From an uncultured Acidobacteriota bacterium (GTDB lineage Bacteria; Acidobacteriota; CAIWXX01): a stretch of DNA of 64,000 nt. The notes beneath the pieces were generated by a model, which searched no databases, was not told where the DNA came from, and was given only the letters and a program-made list of their open reading frames with translations. Made by a program: the position numbers and the translations under genes. The stretch's first letter is position 1; every line of letters begins with the position of its first letter. Positions 17,825-25,434 of the stretch are shown here, piece by piece. The DNA lies in contig CAIWXX010000062.1 of assembly GCA_903916735.1 (NCBI GenBank), positions 34,356 to 98,355 on the forward strand, given 5' to 3'.

Positions 17825-18298
17825 TTATTCGAGACAACTCGACTTTTTCGCTATGTGTGATTTCGCCGCGATTGCCGGAAGACCGACGAAGATGAAAAAT
17901 AAGGCGCCGGCGAAAGCACTGATGATGACGGTATGGAGAGTGAGAATGCTGGATGCCATGCACCGAAGGAGAGCCATAAGGAAAATCATGAGGCTGAAAA
18001 TGGCTGATGTCCAGAGAGTATAATCGACCGGAGGCAAAAAGCGTCGCGCGGCCAAAGTGACAAAAAACGAGGATGCCGCCATAGTGACGGCGATGATGGA
18101 GAGCAGGAGGATCCATCTCGGAGCGCCGCTCATCAACCGTACCTGATGACGGAAAAACAGGTTCAACAGCAGGAGAGCAAAAGCCGACATCAGAACCGGC
18201 ACAAAGAACAACACAAGCTCGAAAGCGACCTGCACCGCCACGCGCACAGCCATCTGGTGTGAGTCCGGATCGCGTAATCCAGTTGATTGGCGGCTCAT
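17825..18298 (-). CDS. Four-helix membrane protein of unknown function
   Basis: A 157-residue hydrophobic protein with about four predicted membrane helices: VAVQVAFELVLFFVPVLMSAFA-type segments at 18-43, WILLLSIIAVTMAASSFFVT, LWTSAIFSLMIFLMALL and TLHTVIISAFAGALFFIFVG. The tail is short and charged. I recognise no family. The ATG at 18298 overlaps the TGA of the upstream LRV/HEAT-like gene (ATGA), so the two are co-translated and probably work together. A longer open frame in another phase over the same bases was set aside because it lacks hydrophobic or family features. Confidence 0.68.
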   Translation of the reverse strand: MSRQSTGLRDPDSHQMAVRVAVQVAFELVLFFVPVLMSAFALLLLNLFFRHQVRLMSGAPRWILLLSIIAVTMAASSFFVTLAARRFLPPVDYTLWTSAIFSLMIFLMALLRCMASSILTLHTVIISAFAGALFFIFVGLPAIAAKSHIAKKSSCLE

Positions 18299-19071
18299 GA
18301 ACAAGCCTCCTCCTGCTTAAACCCGACAATCTCGCGAGCCTGCTGCACGATGACCTCCGGCTGACTCCGATCCGTGCTCAGCATCTTCAAGTCGTTGAGT
18401 TTAAGAAATGGAAGGACACGGAGAACGAGTGGGACGGGGCTGCGAGCGGCATGAGCCAGAGCCAGCTTGACATCGTAGAGAACGAACCATCGAGGCATTT
18501 GTGCAATCGCCAAGAGAAAGGATGCTTGTACGCGATCCGATCGGATGAGTCGAGTTGCTGTGTCGACGGTGGCCCGTGGATTTTGCAGACAAGCAGTGAG
18601 AATACGAGGATCATCGTCGAGGACAACCGATTTGAGGACCTCCGTTGTCGCCATCCGAGCCAATTCCATCTTTTCTCCAATAGCCATTTTTCGCAGATGA
18701 TCCACGATCGCCTTTTCGGCCTTGCGGCGACGCACCGTGCTGATACGAAAATTTCGTGCAACGAGCAGCTGATCCTTCCAGAAGAGACCCGGCAGGAATC
18801 GAAGCGCATAAAGATCGGGCGTCTTTGGATTCTGCGTCAGAGCGGCCTGAACTTGATAGGATGAGAGGAAGATTTTTTCACGGCAGATACGTTCAAGCGC
18901 CGTGACGGGCAGCGCAGGATTACGTAAGAGCAAAACCAGCACCTTATCATTGAGGTCGGGCCGTTCGAGGAGCCCGCTCAGAATCGTCGGGTTCCCCGAG
19001 AACACGAGCTTGATGAGATTCTCCTCGCTCGCTGCTCCCGACGACGCCGCCGGCCGATTCAATCGTTCCAT
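18295..19071 (-). CDS. Leucine-rich-repeat-variant/HEAT-like helical repeat protein
   Basis: About 258 residues of helical repeats. Units of the style LIKLVFSGNPTILSGLLERPDLN, VLVLLLRNPALPVTALERIC and VQAALTQNPKTPDLYALRFLP recur, each with an NPxTP-like turn, as in LRV or DUF2336-type repeats. Later repeats include VLKSVVLDDDPRILTACLQNP and RATVDTATRLIRSDRVQASFL. No catalytic motif or membrane helix is seen, so a protein-binding role is likely. The start is uncertain: ATG 19071 sits a few bases after a TATAAT box on the minus strand, which would give an almost leaderless message; a GTG at 19125 has its putative ribosome-binding site overlapping it. The gene is divergent from the MglA-like GTPase. 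Confidence 0.7.
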   Translation of the reverse strand: MERLNRPAASSGAASEENLIKLVFSGNPTILSGLLERPDLNDKVLVLLLRNPALPVTALERICREKIFLSSYQVQAALTQNPKTPDLYALRFLPGLFWKDQLLVARNFRISTVRRRKAEKAIVDHLRKMAIGEKMELARMATTEVLKSVVLDDDPRILTACLQNPRATVDTATRLIRSDRVQASFLLAIAQMPRWFVLYDVKLALAHAARSPVPLVLRVLPFLKLNDLKMLSTDRSQPEVIVQQAREIVGFKQEEACS

Positions 19072-19189
19072 TTGTGATCGATTATAGCAAAAGTAAGAAG
19101 GATAGGAATCAGCGCTCTGATTCACCTCCCCGTGTCTATCCCCAGCGAGAAACCCGTGCGTGCTCCGCTTGGCCGCAGATTTCGGTTCC

Positions 19190-19218
19190 TTGACTCCTCA
19201 GTGACCCTATGCTATCTT
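19190..19218 (+). promoter_or_regulatory. Sigma-70-type promoter of the GTPase-BMC-aldehyde dehydrogenase operon
   Basis: TTGACT (19190-19195) and TATCTT (19213-19218) are separated by exactly 17 bases. Transcription would begin near 19225, followed by an AAGGGGA ribosome-binding site and the GTG start at 19240. This placement rules out longer start choices upstream. Confidence 0.6.
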
Positions 19219-19239
19219 CCTGCAACGCAAGGGGATATT

Positions 19240-20478
19240 GTGGTTTTTTTTAACTATTCCACGATGCAGATGGCCGCGAAGATCGTCTACTATGGTCCCG
19301 GCCTCTGCGGAAAGACAACAAATCTCCAGATTATCTATAAGAAGACGGCGCCCAACAGCCGCGGCGAAATGGTTTGCCTCGAAACTGAAACTGACCGGAC
19401 GCTGTTTTTCGATCTCCTCCCCATGGATGTCGGCGTTATCGGCGGGTTCAGAACACGCTTTCAACTGTACACGGTTCCAGGCCAGGTTTTTTATAATTCA
19501 ACGAGGAAGCTTGTCTTACGAGGGGTCGACGGCATCGTCTTCGTTGCAGACTCGCAGATTCCGATGGAAGATGCCAATGTGGAATCACTGCAGAATCTGA
19601 GAGAGAATCTGCTCGAACATAATATCGACATCGAGACGATTCCTCTTGTCTTTCAATTTAATAAGAGAGATCTTACGAATGTGATGCCGGTAGAAAAAAT
19701 GAACCGGCTCTTGAACCCAGTGGGATTGCCTCATCACGAGGCGGCGGCGGTGCAAGGGATTGGAGTCTTCGAGACTCTTAAGGGAATCTCCAAAGCGACC
19801 TTGTTCTCACTCAGGAGAAAGGCTCTGGGGGACGAGAAAGTCCAGAAGCCTTCAACAGTTGCTGTACCGACATTGCATCCGAAGCAGCCGGAACCGCCGG
19901 GCGAGGAAAAAACACTCCCGGGCGATAGGGTCACTCCGCGGCCAGCCCCGAGTCACCGGGCTCCGACTCCGACAGCCACCCTATTTCCAATTCCACTGAA
20001 ATCACTTGAAGTCGCACCCAAGGTTGAAGCTCCGGCTCTTGATAAAGCCCTGGTTGAAGAGAAGGTGGAGTTTGCAGTTCGATCGGTGCAGGCGGCAAGT
20101 CTGGACCAGGAGAAGATTGCAATGAAAACGATCGCTATCAATTCGACCATCGACATCGGCCAGCAGCTGGATGCACTTCGCGAACGGTTCACGCAAACGA
20201 AGACGCCCTCTGAGAAGGCCCACACAAAAACGTACGACGATAAGAAGCTGGAGGATCTGCTCCAGAGCGCCAAGCCTTCAGCGGCTCAGGAGCTGAAAAG
20301 GAAGACCTCTATATCGATCCCCTCCGCGATGGTCAAAGCAGGCCCAACAACACTCGTTTTGACAATTCAGAACACATCGAGCCAAAAAAGCGAAAGCGTC
20401 GAAATTCCCTTAGAGATCGATAAAAGTAGCGGGAAGATCTTTCTCAAAATCGACCTCGATATCACAATCGTTCAGTAG
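19240..20478 (+). CDS. MglA-like small GTPase with a long C-terminal extension
   Basis: A 412-residue protein. Residues 1-195 are a Ras-like GTPase of the MglA group: FNYSTMQMAAKIVYYGPG leads into the P-loop GPGLCGKTT (19-27), then the MglA-specific ETETDRTLFFDLLP, the G3 region YTVPGQVFYNSTRKLVLRG, and the G4 motif FQFNKRD (141-144). MglA sets cell polarity in gliding bacteria; related GTPases occur widely without gliding. Residues 200-412 are extra: a proline-rich linker, a charged region and a beta-rich end (TTLVLTIQNTSSQKS, EIPLEIDKSSGKIFLKIDL). The start is GTG 19240, supported by promoter and ribosome-binding site and by alignment with MglA N-termini. No MglB is present. It lies 20 bases before the BMC shell gene. 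Confidence 0.83.
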   Translation: MVFFNYSTMQMAAKIVYYGPGLCGKTTNLQIIYKKTAPNSRGEMVCLETETDRTLFFDLLPMDVGVIGGFRTRFQLYTVPGQVFYNSTRKLVLRGVDGIVFVADSQIPMEDANVESLQNLRENLLEHNIDIETIPLVFQFNKRDLTNVMPVEKMNRLLNPVGLPHHEAAAVQGIGVFETLKGISKATLFSLRRKALGDEKVQKPSTVAVPTLHPKQPEPPGEEKTLPGDRVTPRPAPSHRAPTPTATLFPIPLKSLEVAPKVEAPALDKALVEEKVEFAVRSVQAASLDQEKIAMKTIAINSTIDIGQQLDALRERFTQTKTPSEKAHTKTYDDKKLEDLLQSAKPSAAQELKRKTSISIPSAMVKAGPTTLVLTIQNTSSQKSESVEIPLEIDKSSGKIFLKIDLDITIVQ

Positions 20479-20498
20479 CAAAAAGGAGATAGGTTCAC

Positions 20499-20786
20499 AT
20501 GTCCCAGGAAGCCCTTGGAATGATCGAAACGAAAGGTCTGATAGGATCCATCGAAGCGGCTGATGCTATGGTCAAATCTGCGAATGTCGTTCTTACAGGC
20601 AAGGAATACATCGGTGCGGGCTACGTGACTGTCTTCGTGCGTGGCGATGTCGGAGCAGTGAAAGCAGCAACCGATGCAGGCGCGGCGGCGGCGCGCCGTG
20701 TTGGCGAGCTCGTCTCGGTCCATGTCATTCCGCGGCCCCATCAGGAAACCGAGAAGGTCCTCCCCGGGGCCATCACCAAGAAGTAA
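20499..20786 (+). CDS. Bacterial microcompartment shell protein (BMC-H)
   Basis: A 95-residue single-domain BMC protein, the hexamer that tiles microcompartment facets. The sequence [27 protein letters not shown] is a textbook BMC opening, followed by [27 protein letters not shown], a typical second helix, and [18 protein letters not shown] at the end. Length and order match PduA/EutM/CcmK. The pore loop (between [10 protein letters not shown] and the next strand, around residues 35-42) would set which small molecules cross the shell. An AAGGAG site precedes the ATG. It is followed twelve bases later by an acylating aldehyde dehydrogenase, pointing to an aldehyde-processing metabolosome. No pentamer (EutN/CcmL) or trimer shell gene is in the window. 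Confidence 0.95.
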   Translation: MSQEALGMIETKGLIGSIEAADAMVKSANVVLTGKEYIGAGYVTVFVRGDVGAVKAATDAGAAAARRVGELVSVHVIPRPHQETEKVLPGAITKK

Positions 20787-20798
20787 GCCGCAGCCGTC

Positions 20799-22508
20799 AT
20801 GGCTGACCAGGATCTGACATCCCGACAGGAAGCGAGGGATCTCGCCACAACCGCTGCAGCCGCCTTTGCGATTTTTAAGGAATTCACCCAAGAACAAATC
20901 GACAGCATCATCACATCGATGGCGGCTGCCGGTTTGCGGGAATCCAATCGGCTGGCTCGAATGGCGGTCGAAGAAACCGGCTACGGCAAGATCAAAGACA
21001 AAGATATCAAGAACCGTTTTATCTGCGAAGATCTCCACAAACACATCAGTTCGCTCAAAACAGTAGGCATCGTACGAGAAAGCGGTTCCATTCTGGAGAT
21101 TGCTGAACCGGTCGGAGTCGTCGCGGGAATCATACCCTCCACAAATCCAACATCGACGGTCTTCTATAAATGCATGATCGCTTTGAAAGCGCGAAACTCG
21201 ATAGTGATCAGCCCTCATCCATCAGCCCGTCGCTGTGCCATTGAAGCAGCGAAGGTGATGTCAGACGCCGCTGTAGCAGCCGGAGCACCCGAGGGGGTCA
21301 TCGGCTGCATGCAATCGCCGTCAATTGAGGGATCGCAAGAGTTGATGTCTCACAAGAACATCGCTGTGATCCTGGCGACCGGCGGACCTGCAATAGTAAA
21401 GGCTGCGTACAGCTCCGGCAAACCGGCCTACGGCGTCGGGCCGGGCAACGTGCCGGTTTATCTCGACCGCTCAGCCGACGTTCCAAAAGCTGTCCGAGAC
21501 GTGGTTGCAGGAAAAACATTCGATTACGGCACGGTGTGCGCGTCCGAACAAGCGCTCATCGTTGATGCCCCAGTCAGGGAAAGAGTGATCGAGGAGCTTT
21601 TGCGGAATGGGGGGTATTTTCTGAATCAAGAGGAGATCAGGAAAATCACATCCATCATTCTGACGCCAAGCGGATCGATCAACCCGGATCTCGTCGGGCG
21701 CTCGCCACAGATCATTGCCCGACTCGCCGGCTTCGAAGTGCCGGAGAATATCGAATTGCTCGTAGCACCCTTGGAAGAGGTCGGCCACATGATTCCACTC
21801 TCACGTGAAAAGCTTTCGCCCATCCTGGCCTTCTACATCGTCGATGGATGGCAAGCCGGCTGCGAGCTCTGCAAGAAGATACTGGCACTCGGCGGGATGG
21901 GCCATACGCTGGGGATTCATGCATCCAACCGCGATGTGATCATGCAATTCGGACTTCAGAAACCGGCACACAGAATCATTGTCAACTCGCCGACAACTCA
22001 CGGAGCGATCGGATATACGACCGATCTCACGCCATCGTTGACGCTTGGTTGCGGAGCGGTCGGAAACAACATCACATCTGACAACATCGGCCCGCTGCAT
22101 TTGATCAACATCAAGAGGATCGCCTTCGAAACCAAACCGCTCAGCCACATCGTGCAGCCGCCCACAGGCGAATCAGCAAGCCCCAGCCGAGAAGTCGCTC
22201 CTCCGATAAAGCCCCTTGGCCCGGCACTGACAGATCAGATCCGAGCTTTTCTGGAATCGAAAAAGGTGCTCCGGACAAAATGCCCCTGCCCTGCTCCATC
22301 AGATGTCCCTCCCCGGCCGGCCGCTGTTGCGCCTCACGCGATGCTCGCCCGAACCCCGGATCAGCAGCAACCCAAACCTGTTGAATTCGTCTGCGAAGAT
22401 GATGTCCGGAAAGCGGCTGATCGGGGTGAAAAAATCGTCATCGGGCCGAAGACGATTGTCACACCGGCTGCCCGCGATCTCGGCAACGAGAAAAACGTAT
22501 TCGCCTGA
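20799..22508 (+). CDS. CoA-acylating aldehyde dehydrogenase (EutE/PduP type) with C-terminal extension
   Basis: A 569-residue enzyme. Residues 1-450 are a CoA-dependent aldehyde dehydrogenase that oxidises an aldehyde to acyl-CoA with NAD+: [20 protein letters not shown] is the family signature, followed by [34 protein letters not shown] and the catalytic cysteine at about 247 in [27 protein letters not shown] closes the domain. Residues 450-569 are not part of the usual enzyme: a proline-rich linker, a short helix [14 protein letters not shown] (478-491) and a tail [19 protein letters not shown] plus VTPAARDLG. Such helices and tails often target enzymes into microcompartments. It starts twelve bases after the shell gene stop and has no clear ribosome-binding site of its own, so it probably depends on coupling. 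Confidence 0.92.
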   Translation: MADQDLTSRQEARDLATTAAAAFAIFKEFTQEQIDSIITSMAAAGLRESNRLARMAVEETGYGKIKDKDIKNRFICEDLHKHISSLKTVGIVRESGSILEIAEPVGVVAGIIPSTNPTSTVFYKCMIALKARNSIVISPHPSARRCAIEAAKVMSDAAVAAGAPEGVIGCMQSPSIEGSQELMSHKNIAVILATGGPAIVKAAYSSGKPAYGVGPGNVPVYLDRSADVPKAVRDVVAGKTFDYGTVCASEQALIVDAPVRERVIEELLRNGGYFLNQEEIRKITSIILTPSGSINPDLVGRSPQIIARLAGFEVPENIELLVAPLEEVGHMIPLSREKLSPILAFYIVDGWQAGCELCKKILALGGMGHTLGIHASNRDVIMQFGLQKPAHRIIVNSPTTHGAIGYTTDLTPSLTLGCGAVGNNITSDNIGPLHLINIKRIAFETKPLSHIVQPPTGESASPSREVAPPIKPLGPALTDQIRAFLESKKVLRTKCPCPAPSDVPPRPAAVAPHAMLARTPDQQQPKPVEFVCEDDVRKAADRGEKIVIGPKTIVTPAARDLGNEKNVFA

Positions 22509-22571
22509 TCAGGCTCAGGAATCCTTCCCGCACTGCCGAATCAGAGTGCCTGCGATCCGGCCTCAGTAGGA

Positions 22572-22970
22572 TTATGACGGCTTATGATGACGCGGGCTGG
22601 GACGCCGGCCTTCCTGCAAACGAGCTGCATAGGAATCGATGAGATGAACGATTTCGACAACCCGGCCGTAATAATCCTCAAATTGGGATTGAGTGATACA
22701 GCGCAAGTCCAAGGCCAGATAAAGGTAACTCTGGAAGCCGCTGGCTGCTCCGATCGCCGAATAGAGGAAATTTTCGTAATCCTGCCTCTGATCGCAGGAT
22801 GAGCCTTCAGCGATATCCGCCATGATTGACATGGCATACCGCTCGATCTGCGCCCCCAATTCAAAGTTGTGCTTGAAGGACGGCTCACGAGTGGCCATGA
22901 GGATATTCCGCGCCAATTCGCGCGCCTTCTGCCAGAAAATCAGATCTTCAAACTTGTTTTCGACGAGCAC
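22572..22970 (-). CDS. Four-helix bundle protein (S23/IVS-encoded family)
   Basis: A 132-residue protein of the four-helix-bundle family first noted as products of intervening sequences in 23S rRNA and common as free genes. Signature pieces are FEDLIFWQKARELARNILM, ELGAQIERYAMSIMADIAEG, the DYENFLYSAIGAASGFQSYL helix and the QFEDYYGRVVEIVHLIDSY helix. No enzymatic activity is known for the family. The likely start is GTG 22970, with only a weak ribosome-binding site. It points toward the aldehyde dehydrogenase gene and appears independent of the BMC operon. Confidence 0.88.
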   Translation of the reverse strand: MLVENKFEDLIFWQKARELARNILMATREPSFKHNFELGAQIERYAMSIMADIAEGSSCDQRQDYENFLYSAIGAASGFQSYLYLALDLRCITQSQFEDYYGRVVEIVHLIDSYAARLQEGRRPSPRHHKPS

Positions 22971-23180
22971 GTGTATCCACTTCCTTTCAAGGGACGTATC
23001 TTACCACGGAAAAGCAAGTCAACAAATTCTGCAACTCAAGCCTCCCCCGGCGCGTCTGATTCAAAGGAATCCATCAAAGAGCGCATGAAGAGTGCCGTTG
23101 AGGAATTGCGCGAAGCAGCAAAAAATGAAATCAGATATGAAGGAGGCGGAACACGAGAGGCACTGATCAATCAGTATTGA
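22971..23180 (+). CDS. Possible short plus-strand coding stretch
   Basis: The plus strand here stays open and ends in a highly charged, helical-looking segment, KESIKERMKSAVEELREAA then IRYEGGGTREALINQY. The composition looks protein-like, but I see no ribosome-binding site and no clear start; a GTG near 22970 would lie back to back with the four-helix gene on the other strand. It could be the end of a lost gene. I recognise no family. Confidence 0.25.
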   Translation: MYPLPFKGRILPRKSKSTNSATQASPGASDSKESIKERMKSAVEELREAAKNEIRYEGGGTREALINQY

Positions 23181-23205
23181 GACGGATCGCTGATCGAACT
23201 TTCAC

Positions 23206-23273
23206 TGTTGCCGGCTCTCAGTTCCCAACCAATCCATCTGCGAGTCTGTGCATGGAATTGAGAACCGGCAACA
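23206..23273. terminator. Long inverted repeat between convergent frames
   Basis: Arms 23206-23225 and 23254-23273 are complementary over 20 bases with two positions that would form G-U pairs, around a 28-base loop. The site lies just past the 3' end of the GWxTD gene (minus strand). A bidirectional terminator is the simplest reading; a mobile palindromic repeat is the alternative. No T run follows on either side. Confidence 0.6.
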
Positions 23274-23288
23274 ATATGACTTCCAAGC

Positions 23289-24329
23289 TCAATTACCGGC
23301 CGGCACTGCCAGGGATTGAGTGAGATAGCCTACACGCAATGTAAGATCGTCTTCCAGAACCAGCTCGATCTGATACGACCCGGGAGCGATATCGAAAGCA
23401 ACTTGATGTTCAGCAGCGGAATCCACGCCGCGCAACAATTCATCCTGAGTTTTCTGCACGATAATCGGACCGTCAACGCTGATAAGCTTCTCTTTCTTTG
23501 AATCAGAAACGGTGACATGCAGAGTCATCGATGCTTTCTTCACGCCCCCTCCAGCATCAGTGAAGGACATTTCCTTGATCGGAATTTTCACGGAAATCTG
23601 TGCGTGCCGTTTTCCTGTCGGGCCATTAGAGAAACCAGCGTCCCAGGAGAAAGTAATCAACTTGACCTGGTACTCAGTCGAGACTTTTCCGGTATATAGG
23701 AGATCGTCATAATTCAATTCAGGCTTTTCGATGGATCGCTTGTTCCAGACCGCTGAGGCCTCAACATAGCGAAAAGGAATATTGGTCAGAGTGGCTGACT
23801 GAATTTCGGCACGTCGCTGCGCCCAATCAATCAGAGTTCCACCTGTGGGTGGAGCCGGTGGAAGAAGGTACATCCGACTATCATTATGAAGCTCGACGAA
23901 CATGAATGCCTCATTTGGATCCATCTGGGGAAGCTTTAATTTTCCGTACCACCAGAGAGAGACTCGAGTTGAATCCATGAGTTTTTGTTCGGTACGAAGC
24001 GGAGGACCCCAGATGACATAGATCTGCCCCATGGCTGTTTTCCACCCTGGAATACTTCCGACAGCAAATTTCTCATTGGCGTAAGCCACGCGTCGCTCGA
24101 ACTCAACACGGAATTCATTGACCAGAGTATCGGGATCGGGATCACGCCTCGCCCAGAAGATGCGAGTAAATGTAAACTTCGCTTCGGGCGTCTGAAGCTT
24201 TTCGAATGTATTGGCCTCATCGTCGGTCATAATCAGCTTGACAGGGCCGTTCAGCCACTGAGAAAAGTAGTCATCGGCGGCGAAGCCAACTGCCGAAACC
24301 AGCAACGTAATCAGAATCGCTCGACGCAT
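23289..24329 (-). CDS. Secreted GWxTD-domain protein
   Basis: A 346-residue exported protein. A signal peptide (MRRAILITLLVSAVGFA) is followed by a GWxTD domain with WLNGPVKLIMTDDEANTFEK, ARRDPDPDTLVNEFRVEFERR, VAYANEKFAVGSIPGWKTAM and the GQIYVIWGPP core. The second half is beta-rich. The start ATG 24329 has an AGGAGGAGG site eight bases upstream, so an earlier in-frame codon at 24350 is rejected. Function is unknown for the family. It is shorter than the TPR-containing GWxTD protein at 10342-12369 and shares only the domain, not the rest. Confidence 0.82.
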   Translation of the reverse strand: MRRAILITLLVSAVGFAADDYFSQWLNGPVKLIMTDDEANTFEKLQTPEAKFTFTRIFWARRDPDPDTLVNEFRVEFERRVAYANEKFAVGSIPGWKTAMGQIYVIWGPPLRTEQKLMDSTRVSLWWYGKLKLPQMDPNEAFMFVELHNDSRMYLLPPAPPTGGTLIDWAQRRAEIQSATLTNIPFRYVEASAVWNKRSIEKPELNYDDLLYTGKVSTEYQVKLITFSWDAGFSNGPTGKRHAQISVKIPIKEMSFTDAGGGVKKASMTLHVTVSDSKKEKLISVDGPIIVQKTQDELLRGVDSAAEHQVAFDIAPGSYQIELVLEDDLTLRVGYLTQSLAVPAGN

Positions 24330-24501
24330 ATTCTCTTCCTCCTCCTGCAATATCCAGAGATTCTAATCCGATTCTGCCTTGGAATCCAAGTAAAATGGTC
24401 TCACCGGGAATCGAGAAGACCTCCTTGATGATTGATCGAGAGATGCCCGCGATAAGATCTGTTGATTCAATGAGCGCGTGGTGCTCTCGCCTTCTCGCTC
24501 C

Positions 24502-25434
24502 TCACGGCGTATCCACATCAAGAGATTTGAACGGCAGGATGAGCCTGTTTAAAGAATGGGCCAGTTCGGCGCCCCACAACATGATGATGGCGGAAAAATC
24601 GACCCATATCGCAAAAACCACAACACTCTCAAGTTCACCGTACATCCTGCCATAAAGCGCCAGGTTGGCGACATACCAGGTAAACGCCCGTTTCACAGTT
24701 TCCCAAAGGAACGACGCAACGAATGCCGCAATGAATGCCACCTTTGAGGGCACATACGTGTTCGGGACAAATTTGTATATGGCGGCAAAGAAGAGAACAC
24801 TGAAGAGATAAGGCAAGAGGATTCCGAACAACAGACCTTGAGCCTCCTCCATCCAATGAGGCGGAACCAGAAGTGGAGTGGATGCGAGATGATAATTGAG
24901 GAAGCCTTCGACCGTCGCGGCGATCGATGAGAGAACAAAGGAGAGAATCAGACAGCATGTCCCACCCAAGATAAGCCCCGCTTCCATGAGCTTCCTCAGC
25001 AGAAAGTGCTTGCGTTTTTTGACCTGCATGATCTGATTCAAAGCGGCATCGATTTTGGAAAAAACTGCGGTTGCGATCAGAATAGATGCAACCATTCCGG
25101 CATTCCGATATCGCCCAAGGCTTTCCAGGAAATTGCGTGCATTGTAAATGAAGGATGGATCTGTTTGAATGATAAAATCGCGCGTATAGGCCAGAGTTCC
25201 TTCATAGGCCGCCGCCATTGAACCGAAGAATTTCTGTGCAGCCACGATCAACACGATCAGCAGTGGCACGAAAGAAAAAATTGCGTAGAAAGAGATCAAA
25301 GCGGCATGATCAAAACATTGATCATGAAAAAAATTACGAGTGCTCTGCCGGACAAGAACCCAGGCTAAACGCAGAGGCCGCAAAACCTCTACTGCCTTCA
25401 CGCCGGCAATGGCAGCTTCTCCTTGATCATTCAT
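24502..25434 (-). CDS. YihY/BrkB-family inner-membrane protein
   Basis: A 310-residue membrane protein with about six helices. Family landmarks are FHDQCFDHAALISFYAIFSF, with the conserved small-residue pattern after the first charged segment, VFSKIDAALNQIMQVKKRK, FVPNTYVPSKVAFIAAFVAS and LESVVVFAIWVDFSAIIMLW, followed by GAELAHSLNR. These correspond to the AF-SPFVPLL, NTY and WAELxxxL features of YihY proteins, once misnamed ribonuclease BN. The molecular function is not established. ATG 25434 was chosen; a codon two residues earlier is possible. It stands alone. Confidence 0.86.
   Translation of the reverse strand: MNDQGEAAIAGVKAVEVLRPLRLAWVLVRQSTRNFFHDQCFDHAALISFYAIFSFVPLLIVLIVAAQKFFGSMAAAYEGTLAYTRDFIIQTDPSFIYNARNFLESLGRYRNAGMVASILIATAVFSKIDAALNQIMQVKKRKHFLLRKLMEAGLILGGTCCLILSFVLSSIAATVEGFLNYHLASTPLLVPPHWMEEAQGLLFGILLPYLFSVLFFAAIYKFVPNTYVPSKVAFIAAFVASFLWETVKRAFTWYVANLALYGRMYGELESVVVFAIWVDFSAIIMLWGAELAHSLNRLILPFKSLDVDTP

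Noticed and set aside
17712..18329. A 205-codon minus-strand frame overlapping the four-helix membrane protein gene
   Set aside because: It lies in another phase of the same DNA, lacks family features, and its rival has clear membrane helices and an ATGA overlap with the upstream stop.
20472..21218. A 248-codon frame antisense to the shell and aldehyde dehydrogenase genes
   Set aside because: Both plus-strand genes are unmistakable, and the antisense product matches nothing.
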